From an uncultured Actinomycetes bacterium (lineage in GTDB: Bacteria > Actinomycetota > Actinomycetes > Nanopelagicales > Nanopelagicaceae), in NCBI GenBank assembly GCA_903845465.1, contig CAIMXQ010000086.1:1-26387 (forward strand): a DNA stretch of 26,387 nt, written 5' to 3'. The notes below the pieces were generated by a model, which did no database searches, had not been told where the DNA came from, and was given only the letters and a program-made list of their open reading frames with translations. Positions 14,845 through 21,407 of the stretch are shown here, in pieces (the first letter of the stretch is position 1; every line of letters starts with the position of its first letter). The translations under genes and the position numbers were made by a program.

Positions 14845-15423
14845 GTGCTACTCAGTGATCGCGATATCCGCTCCGAAATCCAATCTGGCCGCGTCGCCGT
14901 CGAACCATACGAAGAGGCGATGATCCAACCTTCATCGGTTGATGTCCGCCTCGATAAATTCTTCCGCGTCTTTGAAAACCATAAGTATTCAGTGATCGAT
15001 CCATCGATCGAACAACCTGAGCTCACTCGCGAAGTTATCGCCGAAGATGGAGAAGCATTTATCCTGCATCCAGGAGAATTTGTTCTCGCAAGCACTTATG
15101 AAGTCATCACTCTTCCCGACGACATTGCTGGGCGCCTAGAAGGAAAATCATCTCTGGGTCGCCTTGGGCTGCTCACTCACTCCACTGCAGGTTTTATCGA
15201 TCCAGGATTTTCTGGCCACATCACGCTCGAACTTTCCAATGTTGCCAACCTTCCTGTGAAGTTATTCCCGGGCATGAAAATCGGCCAACTCTGTCTCATT
15301 AAACTCTCATCACCTGCTGAGCATCCATATGGTTCAGCGATTTACGCTTCACGTTATCAAGGACAGCGCGGACCAACTCCAAGTCGTTCCTTTATGAATT
15401 TCCACCAGAGTAAGATCAAGTAG
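14845..15423 (+). CDS. dcd: dCTP deaminase, dUMP-forming (bifunctional DCD-DUT)
   Basis: It converts dCTP to dUMP, supplying thymidylate synthesis and avoiding free dUTP. The 192-residue protein has MLLSDRDIRSEIQSG at the start, QPSSVDVRLD, the nucleotide-binding GKSSLGRLGLLTHSTAGFIDPGFSG region and the catalytic-Glu segment ITLELSNVAN. This matches the actinobacterial bifunctional enzymes (about 190 residues in mycobacteria), in which Ala in the HSTAGF region accompanies the dUTPase step. It starts on GTG with a leaderless-type promoter, separating it from the upstream phosphonate-type operon. The 57 bases after it hold a small hairpin and the lemA ribosome binding site. Confidence 0.95.
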   Translation: MLLSDRDIRSEIQSGRVAVEPYEEAMIQPSSVDVRLDKFFRVFENHKYSVIDPSIEQPELTREVIAEDGEAFILHPGEFVLASTYEVITLPDDIAGRLEGKSSLGRLGLLTHSTAGFIDPGFSGHITLELSNVANLPVKLFPGMKIGQLCLIKLSSPAEHPYGSAIYASRYQGQRGPTPSRSFMNFHQSKIK

Positions 15424-15450
15424 TTCCCAGATAATTCCAGTCTGGGGAAT
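15424..15450 (+). other. Short hairpin after dcd
   Basis: TTCCCAGA (15424-15431) can pair with TCTGGGGAA (15442-15450), with one bulged G, around a ten-base loop. No T-run follows. It could slow transcription or protect the dcd mRNA end, but the support is weak. Confidence 0.3.
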
Positions 15451-15480
15451 ACCAACCAGGCATAAGGGGTTGTATTAACC

Positions 15481-16029
15481 ATGAAATATATTGTTATCGC
15501 CGTTATCGCACTTGTAATTCTCTTTGTTGTAGCTCAATACAACCGTCTTGTCAGACTTAACATCACAGTCGATGAAGCATTCGCGCAGATCGAAGTCCAA
15601 CTCAAGCGTCGCGCAGATTTAATTCCCAACCTTGTCGAAACCGTTAAAGGGTATGCAAAGCATGAACAAGGAACATTTGATGCGGTAGTTGCAGCCCGTG
15701 CAAAGGCAACAAGCGCCTCAACAGTTGCCGATGTCGCAGCAGCCGATGGAGCGGTCACCAACGCACTACGTGGATTGCTTGCAGTTGCTGAGGCGTATCC
15801 AGATCTCAAGGCATCAAGTAACTTCCTGTCTCTACAAGAAGAACTTTCGACAACTGAAAATAAAGTTTCCTTTGCGCGCCAGTTCTACAACGACAATGTG
15901 CGTTCACTCAACACAGCGGTTAAAACCATACCTACAAGCTTCTTTGCAGGCATCGCAAAGGTCAGCGCTCGCCAGTTCTACGAAGTAGAAAATGCAGCAG
16001 ATCGCAACGTCCCTAACGTTAAGTTCTAA
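15481..16029 (+). CDS. lemA: LemA-family membrane protein
   Basis: It is a protein of unknown biochemical function with one N-terminal membrane helix (MKYIVIAVIALVILFVVAQY) and a long helical domain outside or along the membrane. The sequence has the family's NRLVRLNITVDEAFAQIEVQ and RRADLIPNLVETVKGYAKHE segments and the NVRSLNTAVKTIPTSFFAG and FYEVENAADRNVPNVKF end. At 182 residues it has a normal length. AAGGGG lies about ten bases before the ATG. It is followed eight bases later by htpX, a pairing seen in many bacteria, which suggests a role in membrane quality control with that protease. Confidence 0.93.
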   Translation: MKYIVIAVIALVILFVVAQYNRLVRLNITVDEAFAQIEVQLKRRADLIPNLVETVKGYAKHEQGTFDAVVAARAKATSASTVADVAAADGAVTNALRGLLAVAEAYPDLKASSNFLSLQEELSTTENKVSFARQFYNDNVRSLNTAVKTIPTSFFAGIAKVSARQFYEVENAADRNVPNVKF

Positions 16030-16037
16030 AATTTACG

Positions 16038-16961
16038 ATGGCTGAAAATAACTTTCGTGCGCTCGAATCAGCAAATAAAGGAAAGACATATTTCCTCCTT
16101 GCTTCGATGGGCCTACTTACATGGCTTGTTGCATATGCAGCCCTGACATATTTCGGAACCGGAACAACAACTGCAATCGTTCCATTGGCAGTTGGCATTG
16201 CTCTTGTTGGTGTATGGGGCTCGTATTATGGTTCAGATAAATTAGTCATCACCATGACTGGTGCCAAAGTTATTCAACGCGAAGATGCTCCAGAACTCTT
16301 CAATCTGATCGAAGAGGTAACTATTGCAAGCGGCCTACCAATGCCAAAGGTTGCGATTGTCCAAGATGATGCGCCCAATGCATTTGCAACAGGGCGCAAT
16401 CCAGAACATGCGCTCATTGCATTTACATCTCGAATTCTCGAAGTGATGGATCGCGACGAGCTGCAAGGTGTTATCGCCCACGAGATGTCGCATGTGGCAA
16501 ATCGAGACACACTAGTTTCGGCAGTTGCTGCAACAACTGCCGGTGCAATCGCCATTCTGAGTGATTTCTTAACCCGAATGATGTGGTTTGGTGGCGGTCG
16601 AGATCGCGATCGCGATAACGGTGGCAATCCTGTTGCCCTGGTAGTTTCGCTCGTCGTATTAATTCTGGCGCCACTTGCTGCAATGCTGCTCAAATCTGCG
16701 ATCTCTCGAAAGCGTGAAGCGTTAGCTGATGCAACAGCAGTTTCATTTACGCGTAACCCTGCCGGTCTTCGCAGAGCCCTTGAAGTATTAGCTGCGGATA
16801 CAACTGTTGTGCGCCAGAAATCAAACGCTGTTGCACATATCTGGATCGAATCACCGCTGGATGGAAAATCTGTATCTAAGTTATTTAGTACTCATCCACC
16901 GATTGAAGAGCGCATCGCAACACTTCGCGCGATGGAATCACTAGGCCCAACGGGCAAATAA
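16038..16961 (+). CDS. htpX: Membrane zinc metalloprotease HtpX
   Basis: It is an M48 protease that degrades damaged membrane proteins. The 307 residues have two N-terminal membrane helices (about 18-40 and 44-64), the zinc motif HEMSH (H148, E149, H152), further hydrophobic segments (about 158-178 and 198-222), and the third ligand E227 in SRKREALADATAV. The loop GGGRDRDRDNGG near 186-196 is unusually charged. It follows lemA by eight bases without a Shine-Dalgarno and is likely coupled to it. Its TAA is separated by one base from the stop codon of the convergent kinase gene, so no intergenic terminator exists. Confidence 0.93.
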   Translation: MAENNFRALESANKGKTYFLLASMGLLTWLVAYAALTYFGTGTTTAIVPLAVGIALVGVWGSYYGSDKLVITMTGAKVIQREDAPELFNLIEEVTIASGLPMPKVAIVQDDAPNAFATGRNPEHALIAFTSRILEVMDRDELQGVIAHEMSHVANRDTLVSAVAATTAGAIAILSDFLTRMMWFGGGRDRDRDNGGNPVALVVSLVVLILAPLAAMLLKSAISRKREALADATAVSFTRNPAGLRRALEVLAADTTVVRQKSNAVAHIWIESPLDGKSVSKLFSTHPPIEERIATLRAMESLGPTGK

Positions 16962-16962
16962 C

Positions 16963-18411
16963 TTATTTCTCAGCGCGGGGAAATAGCAGGGTAAAAGTCG
17001 CACCTTCACCGAGCTTTGATTTCACAGTTGCTGTTCCTCCGTGTGCGCGCATGACCGCATCAACAATGGATAGCCCTAAGCCACTTCCATCTGAACCAGT
17101 ACGAACGCGTGATGTATCTGCGCGGTAGAAACGTTCGAAGATCTTCTTCTGATCTTCGTCACTTAAACCCGGACCCTTATCAGCAACTGAAATCTCGACT
17201 CCGGCATCTGAGGTGCGGACAGAAACGGTAATAGGAGTTCCCGCCGGTGTATGGGCGCGAGCGTTAGCAAGCAAATTTGCAACCACTTGATGGATGCGCG
17301 ATTCATCTCCGAGTGTGAATATTTCTCCGTTAGAAGAAATTAATTCAACAGGGTGGTTAGGGCCTGCGGCTCGCGCTGAAATAACAGCTTCTTCAACCAC
17401 CTTATTGATATCTACTGGCTTGGAATCCATCTCTCGGGCTTGATCAAGTCGTGCCAAAAGTAGTAAATCTTCAACAAGTGAACCCATACGCTTTGATTCA
17501 TTCTCAATTCGCCCAATGAGCTCAGATGTTTCTCTCTGACCTGTCACTGCACCTTGGCGATGAAGTTCGGAGAAGCCTCGAATTGCAGTTATCGGAGTAC
17601 GGAGTTCGTGTGATGCATCGGCAACGAAGCGTCGCAACTTATTTTCACTCTGTGTCTGCACAGAGAAAGACTCTTCAATGCGCGAAAGCATTGTGTTAAG
17701 AGATGTAACTAACCTTCCAACTTCAGTCGCGGGATCAGCATCGGGAAGGCGTGCTGAGAGATTTCCTTGTGCAATCTCTTCGGCTGTTACTTCAACATCT
17801 TCAAGCGGTCGCAATCCAACGCGAATCACAGACCGAGCCGCAATGAGAATGATTAAAAGAAGAATGAGTGAGATAAGAAGGAACAAGAATCGTAACTTTG
17901 CAATAGTTCTATCGAGTTCGCCAAGTGATTTGGCGGCGATGATTGTTCCTTGACCATTAGAGAAAGGAAGCGCAACGACTCTGAAGTCAGTCCCAGGAGT
18001 CTCTAGTGTGAAAGGTTTGCCATTATGCGCAGAAATTTCAGCCGCCGTGAGTGCTGCAACATAAGGAGACTTCGTATTGCCATTGAGATCGCCACCTATT
18101 TGGGCGCTTACTTTTCCGTTGGGGCCAAGGAGGGTAAGAGATGTCGCAGTTGGAATTCTGCGAACAGGGTTTCCACTTTTAGTTTTCGGAGCTGCGCTAA
18201 ATTCATCATCATGTTCAATTCCTGCGCGTTGAACTTGAGGTAGAGACCCCGAGGCAACGGAAATTAATTCAGTATCAATCTGAGTGACGAGATAACCACG
18301 CAGCGCATAGTTTGCAGCGATGCTAGAGGCAGCGAATGCAATCGCCGACAAGAGAACAACTCCGAGAGTCAATCGACTCTTAAGGCTCCAATGGCGAAAA
18401 GGGGATTTCAT
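16963..18411 (-). CDS. Two-component sensor histidine kinase
   Basis: It is a membrane kinase that signals to the response regulator encoded just upstream. The 482 residues show a first membrane helix (about 14-36), an extracytoplasmic sensor region (about 37-170) and a second helix (176-192). They continue with HAMP (to about 245), the phosphoacceptor H268 in ASHELRTPITAI, the N-box NLLANARAH (379-387), DKGPG (411-415), the F-box ERFYR and GSGLGLSIV. The arrangement resembles MprB/TrcS-like actinobacterial kinases, but the signal cannot be read. It lies five bases after the regulator gene, with no Shine-Dalgarno of note. Confidence 0.93.
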   Translation of the reverse strand: MKSPFRHWSLKSRLTLGVVLLSAIAFAASSIAANYALRGYLVTQIDTELISVASGSLPQVQRAGIEHDDEFSAAPKTKSGNPVRRIPTATSLTLLGPNGKVSAQIGGDLNGNTKSPYVAALTAAEISAHNGKPFTLETPGTDFRVVALPFSNGQGTIIAAKSLGELDRTIAKLRFLFLLISLILLLIILIAARSVIRVGLRPLEDVEVTAEEIAQGNLSARLPDADPATEVGRLVTSLNTMLSRIEESFSVQTQSENKLRRFVADASHELRTPITAIRGFSELHRQGAVTGQRETSELIGRIENESKRMGSLVEDLLLLARLDQAREMDSKPVDINKVVEEAVISARAAGPNHPVELISSNGEIFTLGDESRIHQVVANLLANARAHTPAGTPITVSVRTSDAGVEISVADKGPGLSDEDQKKIFERFYRADTSRVRTGSDGSGLGLSIVDAVMRAHGGTATVKSKLGEGATFTLLFPRAEK

Positions 18412-18416
18412 AGAGC

Positions 18417-19127
18417 TTACTTTGCCGCAGGCAGACGCAATCTATATCCAACGCCGCGCACTGTATGTATTAGCGCTGGTTCGTAGATATCAATCTTCTT
18501 GCGAAGATAAGAAATATAAGTTTCAACGATTCCTGCATCGCCGCCAAAGTCATAATCCCAGACATGATCCAAGATCTGCACCTTCGACACAACGCGATCT
18601 GCGTTAATTAGCAGATAACGCAAGAGTGTAAATTCTGTAGGGGAGAGTTCAATCAGTTTTCCTGCGCGTCGAACTTCGTGAGTTGCTTCATCGAGTTCGA
18701 GATCTGCAAAGCGAATCTTTTCATCATCCATTGTCTGTTCGACAACTCCAATGCGCCGCAATAGCGCGCGCAAACGAGCAACGAGCTCTTCAAGGCTAAA
18801 TGGTTTGGTCATGTAATCATCGCCGCCGATTGTGAGTCCTTGGACTTTATCCTTCATCTCATCTTTTGCAGATAAGAAGAGAACGCCGACTTCGATTCCT
18901 TCATTGCGAATCTGACGACAGACTTCGAAACCATCGAGATCAGGCAACATGACATCCAAAATCATTGCGTGCGGCTTAAATTCTTCAGCAATTGTTAAAG
19001 CTTGCGATCCCGTTGCTGCGGTGCGAACGTCAAAGCCAACAAATCTCAAACTTGTTGCGATGAGATCGCTAATACTTGATTCGTCATCGACGACGAGAAT
19101 GCGCTGCCCAGAATTTTCATTTGCCAT
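18417..19127 (-). CDS. OmpR/PhoB-type response regulator
   Basis: It is a DNA-binding regulator activated by the adjacent kinase. The 236-residue protein has a receiver domain with DD at 14-15, the phosphoacceptor D58 in MILDVMLPD and K108 in YMTKPF. A winged-helix domain follows (about 130-236, ELSPTEFTLLRYLL through VETYISYLRKKID and HTVRGVGYRLR). The frame extends upstream to 19223, but those residues look non-coding. MANENSGQRILVVDD is a normal start and has CACTCT six bases ahead. It is divergent from gyrB. The target genes and the signal are unknown. Confidence 0.93.
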   Translation of the reverse strand: MANENSGQRILVVDDESSISDLIATSLRFVGFDVRTAATGSQALTIAEEFKPHAMILDVMLPDLDGFEVCRQIRNEGIEVGVLFLSAKDEMKDKVQGLTIGGDDYMTKPFSLEELVARLRALLRRIGVVEQTMDDEKIRFADLELDEATHEVRRAGKLIELSPTEFTLLRYLLINADRVVSKVQILDHVWDYDFGGDAGIVETYISYLRKKIDIYEPALIHTVRGVGYRLRLPAAK

Positions 19128-19133
19128 GCGGTA

Positions 19134-19139
19134 AGAGTG
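19134..19139 (-). promoter_or_regulatory. Leaderless -10 box of the response regulator gene
   Basis: On the minus strand CACTCT lies at -12 to -7 of the ATG at 19127, with A at -11 and T at -7 but C in the first position. No Shine-Dalgarno is close enough to be clearly used. No -35 was recognised. Confidence 0.38.
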
Positions 19140-19229
19140 CTCTCTCGCCCTGTGTCTTTGCTGAGAATTGACGGTACTTGAACGGTGGAGAGTAGGCGCT
19201 GAATTACACGCCTGTAACTCCACACACAG

Positions 19230-19251
19230 TGGGGATAAACCTTGTGGATAA
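19230..19251 (-). promoter_or_regulatory. Two DnaA-box-like 9-mers upstream of gyrB
   Basis: TGGGGATAA (19230-19238) and TGTGGATAA (19243-19251) are, on the minus strand, TTATCCCCA and the perfect consensus TTATCCACA. They start 13 bases apart. The TTATCCCCA variant is the same one seen twice before dnaB. They lie about 180 bases before the gyrB start, so DnaA could act on gyrB or on the divergent regulator gene. Confidence 0.55.
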
Positions 19252-19430
19252 CACTTATTTCTCCCTCTTTTTAATAGGAACCCTCACCCCCTTTCTCTTC
19301 GCGCGGTATTGCCCACCTCAGAGGCTTTTCAGGGTTATTTCACTTTCCATTTAACGATAGGATTTCACCCTGCTGTTGAGGAAAAACCGCCCTACAGCCA
19401 AAATGAGCCAGTTTTCAAAAGGGGACTTTT

Positions 19431-21407
19431 GTGAGTAAAGAGACCGTGAATCAGGATAAGGGCGGATATGACGCCTCCTCGATCACCGTCCTCGAGGGCC
19501 TCGAAGCCGTTCGCAAGCGCCCAGGTATGTATATCGGCTCAACTGGCGAGCGCGGATTACACCATCTTGTCTATGAAATCGTCGATAACGCAGTTGATGA
19601 AGCGCTCGCAGGTTATTGCACAGAGATTCAGATAACTCTGATGGCCGATGGATCTCTCAAGGTTGTCGATAACGGTCGCGGGATTCCAGTTGATATCCAC
19701 CCCATCGAAAAGAAGCCAGCTCTCGAAGTTGTTCTTACTGTTTTGCACGCAGGTGGAAAGTTCGGCGATGGTGGTTACTCAGTATCTGGTGGCTTGCACG
19801 GTGTTGGTTCATCTGTCGTCAATGCCTTGTCATCAAATCTATCTGCAACTGTAAAGCGCGATGGATTTATCTGGTCGCAGCAATACAAACTCGGTGTTCC
19901 AACTGCGCCGGTTGCTAAAGGTGAGGCAACAACCGAAACTGGAACAACGATTCAATTCTGGCCATCGGCAGATATCTTCGAAACTACAGATTTTTCCTTT
20001 GAAGTGCTTTCTACACGTTTTCGCGAAATGGCATTTCTTAACCGCGGTTTGATTTTATCTCTTACCGATATGCGCGATGGCCATGTCGATGAAAAGGGCG
20101 AACAGCTGACAGTGCGCTATCAATACCAAGGCGGAATCACTGACTTTGTAAAGCACCTCAATTCAACTCGTGGCGAACTCCATAAATCTGTGATTGCACT
20201 TGCAGCCGAAGATAAGAAGGCTCGCCTATCTCTTGAAGTTTCTATGCAGTGGAATAACGGCTTCTCTGAATCTGTCTACACATTTGCCAACACGATTCAT
20301 ACCCACGAAGGTGGAACCCACGAAGAAGGTTTCCGTACAGCACTCACTTCTGTCGTTAATAAGTTTGCTGAAGAACAAGGTTTGATCCGCAAGAAGGAAG
20401 ATCGCCTTACAGGTGACGATGTTCGCGAAGGTCTTACTGCGATTGTTTCAATCAAATTGGGCGAGCCACAATTTGAAGGCCAGACAAAGACAAAGCTGGG
20501 CAATACCGAAGCAAAGTCCTTCACACAGAAAGTTGTCAACGAACATTTAACGCAATGGTTTGAGCAAAATCCTCAAGAGGGCAAAGACATTATTCGTAAA
20601 TCTATTGATGCAGCATCTGCTCGTGTTGCAGCACGCAAAGCGCGCGACCTAGCACGTAATCGCAAAGGTTTGCTCGAAGGTCGCGGAATGCCCGGAAAGC
20701 TTGCAGATTGTCAGTGGACTGATCCATCAAAGTGCGAGCTCTACATTGTCGAAGGTGACTCTGCGGGTGGCTCTACAAAAGGTGGACGCGATTCACGTAA
20801 CCAAGCTGTTCTACCAATTCGCGGAAAGATTCTTAACGTAGAGAAAGCACGTATCGATCGCGTGCTACAGAACAACGAAGTGCAAGCGTTGATTACTGCA
20901 CTCGGCACCGGTGTGCACGATGATTTCGATATTGCAAAGCTTCGTTATCACAAGATTATCTTGATGGCCGATGCTGACGTTGATGGTCAACACATTCGCA
21001 CACTGCTCCTTACACTTCTCTTCCGTTTTATGCGCCCACTGATTGAAAATGGTTTCGTATATCTTGCACAACCACCTCTCTATAAATTGAAGTGGGGCGG
21101 AAAAGATCCTGTCGAATACGCATTTAGCGATAAAGAGCGCGATGGCATGATCAAGATTGGTCTCGATGCAGGTAAGCGCCTTCCTAAAGAAGATGGAATC
21201 CAGCGCTTTAAAGGTTTGGGCGAGATGCCTGCAAAAGAGTTGTGGGATACAACAATGGACCCAGATCACCGCGTTCTGATTCAAGTAACTCTTGATGATG
21301 CAGCTGCTGCAGATGATCTGTTCTCAGTACTTATGGGCGAAGATGTCGAGCAACGTCGCGCATTTATCCAACGCAACGCTAAGGACGTTAGGTTCTTGGA
21401 TATTTAA
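19431..21407 (+). CDS. gyrB: DNA gyrase subunit B
   Basis: It is the ATPase subunit of gyrase, which introduces negative supercoils. The 658 residues have the GHKL ATPase (EIVDNAVDEALAGYC, DNGRGIPVDIHP and the HAGGKFGDGGYSVSGGLHGVG lid region). A transducer domain and a TOPRIM domain follow, the latter with VEGDSAGG, PIRGKILNVEKAR and LMADADVDGQHIRTLL. The GyrB C-terminus has RFKGLGEMP. The start is GTG, about eight bases after AAGGGGA. It runs directly into gyrA (TAATG, one-base overlap). In this genome the usual actinobacterial neighbour recF is replaced here by the divergent two-component system. Confidence 0.97.
   Translation: MSKETVNQDKGGYDASSITVLEGLEAVRKRPGMYIGSTGERGLHHLVYEIVDNAVDEALAGYCTEIQITLMADGSLKVVDNGRGIPVDIHPIEKKPALEVVLTVLHAGGKFGDGGYSVSGGLHGVGSSVVNALSSNLSATVKRDGFIWSQQYKLGVPTAPVAKGEATTETGTTIQFWPSADIFETTDFSFEVLSTRFREMAFLNRGLILSLTDMRDGHVDEKGEQLTVRYQYQGGITDFVKHLNSTRGELHKSVIALAAEDKKARLSLEVSMQWNNGFSESVYTFANTIHTHEGGTHEEGFRTALTSVVNKFAEEQGLIRKKEDRLTGDDVREGLTAIVSIKLGEPQFEGQTKTKLGNTEAKSFTQKVVNEHLTQWFEQNPQEGKDIIRKSIDAASARVAARKARDLARNRKGLLEGRGMPGKLADCQWTDPSKCELYIVEGDSAGGSTKGGRDSRNQAVLPIRGKILNVEKARIDRVLQNNEVQALITALGTGVHDDFDIAKLRYHKIILMADADVDGQHIRTLLLTLLFRFMRPLIENGFVYLAQPPLYKLKWGGKDPVEYAFSDKERDGMIKIGLDAGKRLPKEDGIQRFKGLGEMPAKELWDTTMDPDHRVLIQVTLDDAAAADDLFSVLMGEDVEQRRAFIQRNAKDVRFLDI

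Larger units (their letters stand above)
19128..19430. other. Divergent regulatory region between the response regulator and gyrB
   Basis: This 303-base gap holds no credible gene. On the minus side, directly before the regulator's ATG, lies a leaderless-type -10 box. In the middle are two inverted DnaA-box-like 9-mers (19230-19251). On the plus side, TAGGAT (19358-19363) is a candidate gyrB -10 without a convincing -35, and AAGGGGA is the gyrB Shine-Dalgarno. C/T-rich sequence at 19260-19310 has no other recognisable element. Confidence 0.5.

Noticed and set aside
16963..19127. Assigning the two-component system as the phosphate regulator (SenX3-RegX3/PhoRP).
   Set aside because: The kinase has two membrane helices with a large outside domain and HAMP but no PAS segment, so it is more like the MprAB class. 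The regulator is of the general OmpR type.
19128..19223. In-frame N-terminal extension of the response regulator.
   Set aside because: The 32 added residues are unlike any receiver domain lead, and the start at 19127 puts the receiver domain at a normal distance.
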